From contig NZ_JABVZR010000001.1 in the NCBI RefSeq assembly GCF_017163935.1, positions 2,728,001 through 2,792,000 of the forward strand: 64,000 nt of DNA. Reading direction: 5' to 3'. The position numbers were made by a program, and so were the translations under genes. Below the pieces are notes generated by a model. The model was not told where the DNA came from. It searched no databases and was given only the letters and a program-made list of their open reading frames with translations. Source of the stretch: Novosphingobium terrae. Its GTDB lineage: Bacteria > Pseudomonadota > Alphaproteobacteria > Sphingomonadales > Sphingomonadaceae. Each line of letters starts with the position of its first letter. The stretch's first letter is position 1. Below, in pieces: positions 1-7,879 of this stretch.

Positions 1-132
1 GGCATCGCCCGCAGCTGACGCCTGAGGCGAAGCGGCCGGAGCAGGCACCGATGGCTGGGCATGCAGCAGCGCCGAGGAACTCGCCGCCACCATGGCCAGA
101 CATGCCGCCCATCTGAGAAATTTCGCGCCCAT
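1..132 (-). CDS. secreted protein, N-terminal fragment
   Basis: Only the first 44 codons lie in the window; the gene runs off the left edge. The start ATG (130-132) is preceded by a purine-rich AGAGGA ribosome-binding site a few bases upstream. The peptide begins MGAKFLRWAACLAMV and continues through a small-residue stretch to ALLHAQ, a classic Sec signal peptide with a probable cleavage before the Gln. It is followed by an Ala/Pro/Ser-rich linker. The mature domain is not visible, so no function can be given. The gene diverges from the TonB-dependent receptor on its right, so it may be a periplasmic enzyme for the same substrate; that is inference from position only. Confidence 0.75.
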   Translation of the reverse strand, partial: MGAKFLRWAACLAMVAASSSALLHAQPSVPAPAASPQASAAGDA

Positions 133-218
133 ATCATCCTCTTTCGCGCCGCCATCCGGCTGCGCGGCATCCGGCTTCATGCCTGTTTTGCCGCGATTCC
201 CTGTATCCTGCCTCACCG

Positions 219-237
219 CATCTTGTCCGGCAAGATG
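219..237. promoter_or_regulatory. inverted repeat between divergent genes
   Basis: CATCTTG and CAAGATG form 7-bp perfect arms around a 5-nt centre. The site lies between the divergent secreted-protein gene and the TonB receptor gene, where an operator for both would be expected. It could also be a chance palindrome. Confidence 0.35.
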
Positions 238-395
238 GATTTTCAGAAATCTCGTGATCGCCCTGATCCGCCAGAATACCGTGGCAAACCGGCCACATTT
301 TGAGATTCATCCGCAACAGAGTGGCAATGATGTTGACATTATCCGCTCGAATCGCAATTCTGGTCAGACAAGAACAAATACATATGGAGAGGACA

Positions 396-3233
396 ATGCC
401 GGCACGCCGTGCGTTTTGGCTCGCGTCTGCAAGCGCAGCGATTTTCATCACCCCTGCCATCGCCATGGCTCAATCCGCCCCGGCGGATCAGGCAGCGACG
501 GGCGCCCCCACCACACAGGGCGACAAGGACATCATCGTCACCGGTTCCAGCCTGAAGGGCGTGGCCCCGGTCGGCTCGGCGCTGACCACGCTGGGCCATG
601 CCCAGATCGAGAACACCGCCGCGCAATCGGTGCAGCAAATTCTGAAATCCGTGCCCGCCGTCACCGGCCTGCAGGCGCCCAGTCAGGGCAGCTCGGGCTC
701 GGCGGACGGCTCGGGCACCAATGCACCCACGATCCACGGGCTGGGTGCTTCGGCCTCCAACTCCACGCTGGTGTTGATGAACGGTCATCGCCTGCCGACC
801 TCGGGCGTGAACCATGCGCTGGCCGATCCCAACATCATCCCCACCATCGCGCTGGAGCGCGTCGAGGTGCTGGCTGACGGCGCCTCCTCGGTCTATGGTT
901 CGGATGCGGTCGCGGGCGTGATCAACTTCATCACCCGCAAGAATTTCAACGGTTTCGAGGTCGATGCCCAGCATGGCTTCGGCAGCTCCTATCACACCAA
1001 CAGCGCCGCCGCGATGTGGGGCAAGACGTGGGATACGGGTTCAATTCTGGCGGCCTACAGCTTTTCGCAAAGGTCCAATCTGGCCGCATCGGCGCGGCCC
1101 TATTCCAGCAGCCTGAACCTCACGCCCTATGGCGGCACCAACCAGTCCACCAACAAATGCGGCACGCTGACCCCCAGCGCCACGGGCATCACCGGCACCA
1201 ATTGCTCGCCCACCGCATGGGATCTGCTGCCCAGCGAGGTGCGCCACACCGCCTATCTGCAATTCCGTCAGGATGTGGGCGACAAGCTGCATATCACCGC
1301 CGATTTCGACTATGCCTATCGCAAGGATGTGCAGAACATCTCACGCGGCAGCGCCACGGCGACGATCTATGGCCTGGGCTCCACCCCGCCTGCCGGCTCC
1401 TCGATCAACCCCTTCTTCACCGGCAGCGGCGCCACATCGGCGGTGGTGAATTTCGACGGCAATGCCCTCTTCGGCAAAGGCGCCACCAGCACCGGCACGG
1501 CGGAGGACTTCTACGCCCATCTCGACGCGACCTATGATCTGACCCCTGTGTGGTCGATCAATGTCGGCGGGCTGATCGGGCGGGACCGCTCTCAGCTGAT
1601 CTCGGCAGGCACGATCAATTCGGGCACGTTCAATCTGGCGGTCAATGGCTACACCTCAGCCTCGATCAACGGCAACAACCAGTCGGTCTCGCAGCTGCTG
1701 ACCACGGCCAATGCCTTCGATCCCTTCAACGGGCGCACCTCCGCCGCCACGCTGGCCGCACTGACTGACAGCACCACCTTCTACAACACCGTGCAGACCG
1801 TGCGGAACGCCTATGCCAAGATCAGCGGCGACCTCTTCAACCTGCCGGGCGGCGCGGTGAAGCTGGCCGTGGGCGGCGAGCTGCTGGGCTATGGCATCGA
1901 CCAGTCGCACACCGCGCTCAACGGCCTTGGCGGGGCCAGCACCTCCTCGGTCTACATCCCGCTGAAATATGGGCGCAATGTGCAGTCGGCCTATGGCGAG
2001 CTGTATCTGCCGCTGGTGAAGGACAGCTTCGTCAAGTCGCTGGCCGTCAATGTCTCGGGCCGCTTCGATCATTACAGCGATTTCGGCACCACCACCAACC
2101 CCAAGGTCGGCGCCAATTTCGAGCCGGTGCGCGGCATCAAGTTCCGCGCCAACTGGTCGCGCTCCTTCGTGGCGCCTTCGCTGATGAGCATCGGCGCCAA
2201 TTCCTCGGGCCAGACGGGCGAGTCGGTGTTCTCCTATCAGGCCGGCACCGGCGTGGCGGGTGGCCTCAGCAATGTGCCGCTCTCGCTCTATCCCAGTGCC
2301 TCGGCCATTCCCGGCGCTGTGTGCAATGCCACCACCTGCAATCTCAACAATGTCTTCGGCGCGGAAATTCAGGGCGGCAACGCCAAGCTGAAGCCCCAGA
2401 CCGGCACCGACTGGAGCGTCGGTTTCGACTTCACACCCGTGCAGGTGCCCGGCCTGCGCATCAGCATGACCTATTGGAGCGACGCGCTGCGCAACGGCAT
2501 CACCTCGCCCACCAGCGCCTATGCCTTTGGCGCGGCCAGCCTCTCCAATCTGCTGACGCTCTATCCGGGCGGCGCCACTTCGGCACAGATCGCGGCGGCA
2601 CAGGGCGCCTTGCCCCAGTCAGGCGCCACGCCCAGCGCGGTCTATTACATCTACAACTACACCCAGAACAACGTGCTGAACCTCAATGTGGCAGGCATCG
2701 ATTTCGAGGCGATGTACCACTTCAACACCGGCATCGGTAACTTCACCCTCGATGGCTCCTTCACCCGCAAGACCAAGTTCGAGCAGTGGTTCGGCACCGA
2801 CGGCACGCATTTCAGCGTGCTGGGCACGGCAGGCTTCAACACCACCTTCCCCTCGCTCAAGACCGAAGGCCGGGCCAACATCGGCTATGACAAGGGCGCC
2901 TTCAACGCCGTGCTGGGCGTCAATTACGAGGGCCCCTACATGTGGTGGGGATCGGGCGTGATGAACCCCATCGTGCGCAATGCTGCAGGCGTGCCCATCG
3001 GCGGCGGCGATCATGTATCCGCCTTCACCACCGTCGATCTGCATGTGTCCTACACGCTGAAGGACTTCGGGGCGCTGAAAAAGGCCAATGTCTATGTCGA
3101 TGCCACCAACCTCTTCGACAAGAACCCGCCCTTCGTGAACCAGGCCGCCAACAATGGCGCCGTGGGCTACGATTCGAACAGCGCCAACCCGCTGGGACGC
3201 GTGGTGTCGATCGGTATCCGCTCGAACTTCTGA
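396..3233 (+). CDS. TonB-dependent receptor
   Basis: Outer-membrane receptor of 945 aa. The start at 396 is chosen because GGAGAGGA (386-393) sits directly upstream; the frame is open further back but no better site is seen. A signal peptide ending AMAQ is followed by a TonB-box-like segment (KDIIVTGSSL), a plug domain with the usual RVEVLADGASSVYGSDAVAG pattern, and a beta-barrel that ends in a terminal Phe (SIGIRSNF), as outer-membrane barrels require. The family imports siderophores, vitamins or oligosaccharides using TonB energy. Nothing here fixes the substrate. A TTGACA hexamer lies at 333-338, but no clear -10 element follows. The gene is monocistronic and ends at a strong terminator. 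Confidence 0.93.
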   Translation: MPARRAFWLASASAAIFITPAIAMAQSAPADQAATGAPTTQGDKDIIVTGSSLKGVAPVGSALTTLGHAQIENTAAQSVQQILKSVPAVTGLQAPSQGSSGSADGSGTNAPTIHGLGASASNSTLVLMNGHRLPTSGVNHALADPNIIPTIALERVEVLADGASSVYGSDAVAGVINFITRKNFNGFEVDAQHGFGSSYHTNSAAAMWGKTWDTGSILAAYSFSQRSNLAASARPYSSSLNLTPYGGTNQSTNKCGTLTPSATGITGTNCSPTAWDLLPSEVRHTAYLQFRQDVGDKLHITADFDYAYRKDVQNISRGSATATIYGLGSTPPAGSSINPFFTGSGATSAVVNFDGNALFGKGATSTGTAEDFYAHLDATYDLTPVWSINVGGLIGRDRSQLISAGTINSGTFNLAVNGYTSASINGNNQSVSQLLTTANAFDPFNGRTSAATLAALTDSTTFYNTVQTVRNAYAKISGDLFNLPGGAVKLAVGGELLGYGIDQSHTALNGLGGASTSSVYIPLKYGRNVQSAYGELYLPLVKDSFVKSLAVNVSGRFDHYSDFGTTTNPKVGANFEPVRGIKFRANWSRSFVAPSLMSIGANSSGQTGESVFSYQAGTGVAGGLSNVPLSLYPSASAIPGAVCNATTCNLNNVFGAEIQGGNAKLKPQTGTDWSVGFDFTPVQVPGLRISMTYWSDALRNGITSPTSAYAFGAASLSNLLTLYPGGATSAQIAAAQGALPQSGATPSAVYYIYNYTQNNVLNLNVAGIDFEAMYHFNTGIGNFTLDGSFTRKTKFEQWFGTDGTHFSVLGTAGFNTTFPSLKTEGRANIGYDKGAFNAVLGVNYEGPYMWWGSGVMNPIVRNAAGVPIGGGDHVSAFTTVDLHVSYTLKDFGALKKANVYVDATNLFDKNPPFVNQAANNGAVGYDSNSANPLGRVVSIGIRSNF

Positions 3234-3254
3234 GTTTGGTTCGGTTCCTCCCTG

Positions 3255-3290
3255 CCCGCCTGCATCCTTGTGATGTGGGCGGGATTTTTT
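3255..3290 (+). terminator. intrinsic terminator after TonB receptor
   Basis: A 12-bp stem (3255-3266 with 3272-3283, two G-T wobbles) with a 5-nt loop CTTGT is followed by ATTTTTT. It begins 22 nt after the receptor stop codon and is a textbook rho-independent terminator. Confidence 0.88.
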
Positions 3291-3316
3291 GTTCGGGAGT
3301 TCAGGATGGAAGATCG

Positions 3317-3347
3317 ATGCGAGGGGGTTACCCCCTCGCGCTCCCAT
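3317..3347 (-). repeat. 31-bp palindromic repeat, copy 1
   Basis: This is the minus-strand copy of a 31-bp element whose other copy lies at 3809-3839. The two differ at only two positions. These fall opposite each other in the palindromic core (a G-C pair here, a T-A pair in copy 2), so pairing is kept. The hairpin core is GCGAGGGGG, TA, then the complement. It lies in the convergent gap between the receptor and the small membrane-protein gene. Confidence 0.75.
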
Positions 3348-3418
3348 GACGTCTTCCGGCGCATGGGCAGTGGTGCCGCATCGTGGCGCCTTACCTCTTT
3401 GCCTGCGTCATGTGCGGG

Positions 3419-3664
3419 TCAGCGGACATATGCGAAGATCAGCATGATGATGCCGATGAAGGTCAGCAAAACCCCTCTCAGCCTCCATGCGGAGGTAGGA
3501 TAAGTCTGGATGGAGCGGCCTTCCTCGAAATAGGCCTCGGACTCTCCTGCCGCGAGCTGCGCCTTTCGCAGAACCGCAGCCAGACGCTGCTTCCGGGAGA
3601 ACGCCAGCATGGCCAAACCGGAAAGAGAGATCACTCCCCCTATCAACAATGCTTGAGACTCCAT
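3419..3664 (-). CDS. small two-helix membrane protein
   Basis: A protein of 81 aa with no recognised family. The start at 3664 (MESQALLIGG) is preferred over an in-frame ATG 12 nt upstream because GGAGGGTGG lies just before it and overlaps the earlier ATG. A hydrophobic helix spans about residues 5-22 and a second spans about 62-79. Between them is a basic/acidic loop (RKQRLAAVLRKAQ, then acidic residues). The topology suggests an inner-membrane hairpin protein. It stands alone, bracketed by inverted copies of the 31-bp repeat. Function unknown. Confidence 0.6.
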   Translation of the reverse strand: MESQALLIGGVISLSGLAMLAFSRKQRLAAVLRKAQLAAGESEAYFEEGRSIQTYPTSAWRLRGVLLTFIGIIMLIFAYVR

Positions 3665-3808
3665 GCCACCCTCCACTGGTCCAAGCCGGGCATATCACAA
3701 ACAACAAGCGCCGCAGGCTTTAAAACCACCAACACAACACCACCGTTTTATACCATCGGCGCTGCAAATTTACTCTATGGCCGAACCCGAAGCGCAACGT
3801 AGACATGA

Positions 3809-3839
3809 ATGGGAGCGCGAGGGTGTAACACCCTCGCAT
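3809..3839 (+). repeat. 31-bp palindromic repeat, copy 2
   Basis: Plus-strand partner of the repeat at 3317-3347, with 29 of 31 positions identical and the two differences compensatory (T...A in place of G...C in the stem). It lies upstream of the small membrane-protein gene and downstream of the GntR gene. It resembles REP-type extragenic palindromes. Confidence 0.75.
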
Positions 3840-3852
3840 GCCCTCTTTCCTT

Positions 3853-4620
3853 CTACCGTTCCCCCCCGTCGAACAGATCCTCGGTATCCTCCCGAGCATG
3901 CTCGATCAGGTTCAGAACGATCGACCGCGCCGCCTCGCTGCGCCGCGCCGCGATGGCACGGAACAAGGCATCATGATCCGGCTTGGGATCGCGGCGCACA
4001 TGGCGGTCGCGCTTGAACTCGGCGATGTAGCTCACCGAGGCGCCGATCAGCGAGGCAAGCTGCGAGAGGATTTCATTGTCCGCCGCATCGAGCAGGATCT
4101 GGTGGAACAGCTCATCAGCCGCCTGCCCCTCGGGACTGTCATGCTGATGGCGCCCCATCACATCCAGAGCATCGGCCATCTGCTCCAGATGAGCCTGCGT
4201 TCGGCGCTGGGCCGCCAGAGCCGCAGCGGCAGGCTCGACAATCATGCGCACATCGAACAGGGCGGTGAGGAAGGTGTCCGTGGGCGCATTCTTCAGCACC
4301 CAGCCCAGCACATCGGGGTCCAGCAGGTTCCACTGGCGGCGGGGCAGCACGCGGGTGCCGGATTTGGGCCGGATCTCGACCAGATTCTTCGCCGCCAGCA
4401 TGCGGATCGCCTCGCGATAGGCGGGGCGCGAGATCTTGAGCGACTGGATCGCGGTCAGCTCACTGGGCAGCATCTCGCCGGGAGCATAGCGGCCCTGCAC
4501 AATGGCGATGCCCAGATCGCGCGCCACGGTGGTGTGCAGCAGATCCGCGTTCTGGGTCGCATCCAGCCTGCGGCGTTCCTGTCCGTCATATGCCTCATCC
4601 ATGCCGGGCATGTTCACCAC
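3853..4620 (-). CDS. GntR/FadR-family transcriptional regulator
   Basis: A 255-aa regulator. The N-terminal winged helix is visible at about residues 25-95 (DLGIAIVQGRYAPGEMLPSE, then SRPAYREAIRMLAAKNLVEIRPKSGTRV). An all-helical FCD ligand domain follows (LFDVRMIVEPAAAALAAQR, ELFHQILLDAADNE, DHDALFRAIAAR), where Asp/His residues normally bind a metal and a carboxylate effector. The LLDPDVLGWVL linker is typical of FadR-subgroup regulators of sugar acids such as DgoR. The start is a GTG at 4620 with AAGG upstream; ATG codons at 4611 and 4602 are alternatives. It lies 22 nt after mlaA on the same strand. A role in sugar-acid control is plausible but not shown. Confidence 0.88.
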   Translation of the reverse strand: MVNMPGMDEAYDGQERRRLDATQNADLLHTTVARDLGIAIVQGRYAPGEMLPSELTAIQSLKISRPAYREAIRMLAAKNLVEIRPKSGTRVLPRRQWNLLDPDVLGWVLKNAPTDTFLTALFDVRMIVEPAAAALAAQRRTQAHLEQMADALDVMGRHQHDSPEGQAADELFHQILLDAADNEILSQLASLIGASVSYIAEFKRDRHVRRDPKPDHDALFRAIAARRSEAARSIVLNLIEHAREDTEDLFDGGER

Positions 4621-4642
4621 TTATCCGGCCTTGGCAAGCGAC

Positions 4643-5698
4643 TTAGGACGGCGTGGGCGCCGCTCCTTCCGCCGGTTTCACCTCGCTGACGCGGGGCGGC
4701 AGCTTGGCGGGCTTGTCCTTGCGGGGGCGGTGGTAATGCAGGCCCTCGATCTCAAGGCGGCGGCGCAGCATGTAATCCTCGCGCATGGCGGCATAGGGAT
4801 CGGCGGCCTTGCGGGCGCCCTCGATCCGGCCATTGTTCTTCAGGCGGCGGTCCATGGCGCCGAAGACCACCAGCGGCGCGCCATAGAGCGGATTGCGCGC
4901 CACCCGGCCGATCGAAAGCGGGATGACCAGCCGGTCCAGCGTGTTGCCCAGCAGATCGCGAATGGTGGTCGGCCCCACCAGCGGCAGGAAGAGATAGGGC
5001 CCCGACCTCACGCCATAGAAGGCCATGGTGTCAGCAAAGCCGTTGGGACGACGCGGCAGATGGAAGGGCTTGCGCTTGGCGATATCGAACAGGCCAGCCA
5101 CCCCGATGGTGGAGTTGATGATCAGGCGCCCGACGGTCTCCACGCTCTTGCCCACGCGGTGCTGGAGCAGGAAGTTGATGGCGATATAGGGCTCGCGCAG
5201 ATTGTGGACCATATTGTGGATGCCGTCACGCGCGGGCTCGGGAATGATGCGTTCGTAAGTGTTGGCCAGCGGCGAGACCACCGCGCGATCCACGGCCTGC
5301 ACCGCATCGAAGGAGACCTTGTTCACCTTTTCCAGCGGATCGTAACGCACATGGCGGTGGCCTGAGACCAGAATATCCGTGGTTTCATCCTGCACATCCT
5401 GCTTCTGCACTTCGGGCAGGGTCGGCGGCGGAGGCGGCAGCATGTCGTAAAGATCGTCGTCATCGAACATGCCGGGGGACGACGCGGAGGGCGCGGGCGT
5501 GGCCGGCTGCGTTGCGGGCGTTGTCTGCGCGTCCGTTTCCCCGCTTTCCGTGCAGGTTGCGCCGCAAGACGGCATCTGGGCAGAGGCCGCAGGCGCGGCA
5601 TTCGTCGGCGGCGTTACTTGCGCCACCTCCGGAGCCGTTCCTGCAGGCGTCAACAGTGCAAAACCCAACCATGCTGAAAAACCAGCAGCCACAGCCAT
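4643..5698 (-). CDS. mlaA: MlaA/VacJ family outer-membrane lipid-transport protein
   Basis: MlaA removes mislocalised phospholipid from the outer leaflet of the outer membrane and passes it to MlaC. The diagnostic core is clear: DPLEKVNKVSFDAVQAVDRA, then PEPARDGIHNMVHNLREP, then GRLIINSTIGVAGLFDIA, then GPYLFLPLVGPTTIRDLLG. The start at 5698 gives 351 aa with a hydrophobic leader; a longer open frame upstream has no better signal. Unlike E. coli MlaA, no lipobox Leu-x-x-Cys follows the leader. Instead there is an Ala/Pro/Thr-rich linker of about 80 residues containing two Cys. The Mla transporter genes are not nearby. The C-terminus is Lys/Pro-rich. Confidence 0.87.
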   Translation of the reverse strand: MAVAAGFSAWLGFALLTPAGTAPEVAQVTPPTNAAPAASAQMPSCGATCTESGETDAQTTPATQPATPAPSASSPGMFDDDDLYDMLPPPPPTLPEVQKQDVQDETTDILVSGHRHVRYDPLEKVNKVSFDAVQAVDRAVVSPLANTYERIIPEPARDGIHNMVHNLREPYIAINFLLQHRVGKSVETVGRLIINSTIGVAGLFDIAKRKPFHLPRRPNGFADTMAFYGVRSGPYLFLPLVGPTTIRDLLGNTLDRLVIPLSIGRVARNPLYGAPLVVFGAMDRRLKNNGRIEGARKAADPYAAMREDYMLRRRLEIEGLHYHRPRKDKPAKLPPRVSEVKPAEGAAPTPS

Positions 5699-6016
5699 AC
5701 AGTCCCCCCCGGGCGCGACCATGCCCGGATCAAAAAGTCTAAAATGTATGGATGCCCCCACCCATTCAAACAGTTGTAACGATTTACATCGCCGCGCCTA
5801 GTGGCTTTGCGACAATTTGCGACGGACCGCATGAGCCGTCCCAATCGCGGACATATGCGCGGCGATCTCTTGCAACAGCATTCTACGCATAAATCCGGAG
5901 CAATATTTCGACAGATATCAGAGCCGAAGCAGACATGATTTTACCAAAATGAATAGAATCACGATTCATCGCATTACGATAAACGAATCAAAGCAGCGCA
6001 GATGATATGATGCAAC
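5699..6016. other. AT-richer intergenic region upstream of mlaA
   Basis: About 320 nt with no credible gene. It should carry the mlaA promoter on the minus strand. An 8-bp direct repeat TTTGCGAC occurs at 5806-5813 and 5816-5823, a 10-bp period. The stretch 5880-6010 is clearly richer in A/T than its surroundings. No palindrome longer than a few bases was seen. Confidence 0.6.
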
Positions 6017-6045
6017 TTGTCACCCCTCTCGAAAAACCCTAATAT
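6017..6045 (+). promoter_or_regulatory. sigma70-like promoter for the 52-aa gene
   Basis: TTGTCA (6017-6022) and TAATAT (6040-6045) are separated by exactly 17 nt, close to the housekeeping consensus. Transcription would start near 6051-6053. That leaves a leader of only about 15 nt, taken up by the AGGAGA ribosome-binding site at 6056-6061. Confidence 0.6.
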
Positions 6046-6067
6046 ATGGTGTATCAGGAGAGACCGA

Positions 6068-6226
6068 TTGCCCTTTGTTGCGCTGGATATGCTGGAATGG
6101 GTTCTTGCCCATCTCGACCAATCGGACATGCATATTGCCGCGGCCCATGTCGCCGCGGCCATCGACGTTGTGCGCGAAGAGGTCGAGAAGCTGGATGCCG
6201 CAAACAACGCGCAGGCTCAGGCCTGA
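6068..6226 (+). CDS. 52-aa acidic helical protein
   Basis: A small protein of 52 aa, family not recognised. The TTG start at 6068 is chosen because AGGAGA (6056-6061) lies 6 nt upstream behind a near-consensus promoter. Translation gives LPFVALDMLEWVLAHLDQSD and then a helix (HIAAAHVAAAIDVVREEVEKLDAANNA). It is predicted to be almost entirely alpha-helical, amphipathic and soluble. An ATG at 6089 is the alternative start. It precedes the LuxR-like gene on the same strand by 150 nt. Confidence 0.62.
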   Translation: MPFVALDMLEWVLAHLDQSDMHIAAAHVAAAIDVVREEVEKLDAANNAQAQA

Positions 6227-6376
6227 TCGCGGGCCAAAACGCTCAGGCGCAGCTTCAGTCATACCAAATCCATATCGGCTCTGATGGGGGGTGCCGCTGG
6301 TCCGACATATGCGTTAAGGTTGTGGTGAGGGGCCGCAGCGCGGTCTGAGCAGCATGATGCCGGAGGACCGCTCGCC

Positions 6377-7000
6377 ATGAACCATACGGCCATGAACGAC
6401 AGGATCAGTCTCGACAGCCTGACGGCCAAGCAATGCGAGTGCCTGGAACTCGTGCTGCATCATTTGACCTCGAAGCAGATCGCGCTGGAGCTGGGGATTT
6501 CCCCCCATACGGTCAACCAGCGGCTGGACAGCGCGCGCCAGCGTCTGGGCGCGGCAACCCGGCATGAGGCGGCCATCCTCTATGCGAAACTCAAGGGCAT
6601 ACCTGAATCGCTGGCATATCATGCGCTTGGGGACGGCGCGCGGGATATGCAGCCCACCACAGAGAGTGCAGACGAATCCGGCGATTTCAGCAATATGGCC
6701 CCGCCTGCCATACCCGAACGGCTCGTATATGAACCGCTCATGCTGGCGCAAGATCACAACAATCCGCTTACTGGCCCTGCCTCGCCAGAGGGGCCCTTGC
6801 TCAGTTTCGCCGATGCCGCCACGGCACCCGGTGAAACGCGGAAGGCTCCGCAACCGGCCTGGATGGGAACGGACCCGGCTCAACCGGACATTATTCCACG
6901 TCTGCTGCAAATCTTCGCACTGGCTGCGGCGATCATGGTGATGATCCTGGTCGCGGTGGCTGCCGGAGAAGGCATGACGAGGATTTTCCACGGTCGCTGA
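6377..7000 (+). CDS. LuxR-type HTH protein with C-terminal membrane anchor
   Basis: A 207-aa protein with a GerE/LuxR DNA-binding domain at the N-terminus, about residues 12-70 (LTAKQCECLELVLHHLTSKQ, then IALELGISPHTVNQRLDSAR). It has no receiver or autoinducer domain. A long low-complexity linker rich in Pro/Ala/Asp follows, then one hydrophobic helix near the C-terminus (IFALAAAIMVMILVAVAAG). The order is HTH inside, linker, membrane anchor, which suggests a membrane-tethered regulator. GGAGG (6362-6366) supports the start. The following small genes on the same strand may be co-regulated. Target genes are not evident. Confidence 0.82.
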   Translation: MNHTAMNDRISLDSLTAKQCECLELVLHHLTSKQIALELGISPHTVNQRLDSARQRLGAATRHEAAILYAKLKGIPESLAYHALGDGARDMQPTTESADESGDFSNMAPPAIPERLVYEPLMLAQDHNNPLTGPASPEGPLLSFADAATAPGETRKAPQPAWMGTDPAQPDIIPRLLQIFALAAAIMVMILVAVAAGEGMTRIFHGR

Positions 7001-7033
7001 TCCGCTCCCCTGTGTCTTCAGGGAGTAAGCATC

Positions 7034-7363
7034 ATGACCATGACGATTTCCGCCGCCACCGCCCGCCTGGCCCGTCAGCTGCCTCAGGCCGAACAAGATA
7101 TCGATCAGGCGCTGATGGCGCTGACCACGCTGCTCAATTCGATGGTTGCCGCGCGCAGCGCCGAAGGCGTAGCCCCCGGCACCGGCGAAATGGCGATCCA
7201 GCATGTCGGCAAGGCCATCGAAGGCCTGATCAGCGCCAGCGGCGAAGTGGCCAAGGCCCATGGCCGCCTGCGCAAGATCCATCAGGAAACCGGGCTGGCC
7301 GACATTGGCGACTGCCCCTCCGGTTCCGCCACGCTGACCGAGACCGCGCGGCTGGCGGTCTAA
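7034..7363 (+). CDS. 109-aa helical protein of unknown function
   Basis: A soluble, Ala-rich helical protein; no family recognised. GGGAG lies just upstream of the ATG at 7034. The sequence has two long predicted helices (ATARLARQLPQAEQDIDQAL and MAIQHVGKAIEGLISASGEV), with a Cys near the C-terminus. It lies 33 nt after the LuxR-like gene and is probably co-transcribed with it. The helices could form a two- or three-helix bundle like that of small DNA- or membrane-associated accessory proteins. No function is assigned. Confidence 0.7.
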   Translation: MTMTISAATARLARQLPQAEQDIDQALMALTTLLNSMVAARSAEGVAPGTGEMAIQHVGKAIEGLISASGEVAKAHGRLRKIHQETGLADIGDCPSGSATLTETARLAV

Positions 7364-7420
7364 GCGCTTCGGCCTTATTCGAGGCGTGCATGGCCGCTCC
7401 CTCCATGCGATGGGACGGCC

Positions 7421-7879
7421 ATGCGTACCGCCATTTTCCTGATTCTCTGGCTCCTGAGTTCCGGCGCCGCCGTCCTTGCGGGCGGGCGCGCGGAACGCAT
7501 CGGGGCCTCGATCTTTCTCTGGATCACGGCGGGCACGGCGGTTCTGAAGCTGCCCTACACCGCCCATCATCTGGATTTGGATCTGGGAGGAAGCCTGATC
7601 GACGCTCTGGCCACGCCGGCGTGCTTCTATCTGGCCCTCACCACCAGACGAAGTTGGACTTTATGGTTTTGCGCAGCGCAGGTCGTCGCTCTTCTGGGCC
7701 ATATGGTGCATTACCTGCTCACGGGGGAAGCCGGGCTGGCCTATGGCATCATGACAAGGGTCCCGTCCTATATCCAGAGTTTCGCTCTGCTGGCCGGGAC
7801 GATCTCGTTCCGGCATCGTCAGCGCCGCCATCCGGCGAGCAGCCCGATGAACCGCAAGGGCAATTCCTCACCGCCCTGA
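7421..7879 (+). CDS. four-helix integral membrane protein
   Basis: A 152-aa inner-membrane protein, not assigned to a family. Four hydrophobic segments are visible: FLILWLLSSGAAVLAG, then around IFLWITAGTAVLKL, then LWFCAAQVVALLGHMVHYLL, then SYIQSFALLAGTISF. The C-terminal tail is strongly basic (RHRQRRH) and would face the cytoplasm. It has a His in the loop after helix 2 and one in helix 3. Its stop codon TGA (7877-7879) overlaps the point where the downstream RadC-like frame must begin. Confidence 0.72.
   Translation: MRTAIFLILWLLSSGAAVLAGGRAERIGASIFLWITAGTAVLKLPYTAHHLDLDLGGSLIDALATPACFYLALTTRRSWTLWFCAAQVVALLGHMVHYLLTGEAGLAYGIMTRVPSYIQSFALLAGTISFRHRQRRHPASSPMNRKGNSSPP

Noticed and set aside
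5806..5823. Two TTTGCGAC repeats 10 bp apart, considered as replication iterons
   Set aside because: Only two copies, no Rep gene and no adjacent AT-rich origin structure; probably chance or a regulator half-site pair for mlaA.
7012..7840. Extension of the RadC-like frame upstream through the 109-aa and membrane-protein genes
   Set aside because: In this frame the translation is Arg/Gly/Ser-rich noise, while two other credible genes with ribosome-binding sites occupy the region in other frames.
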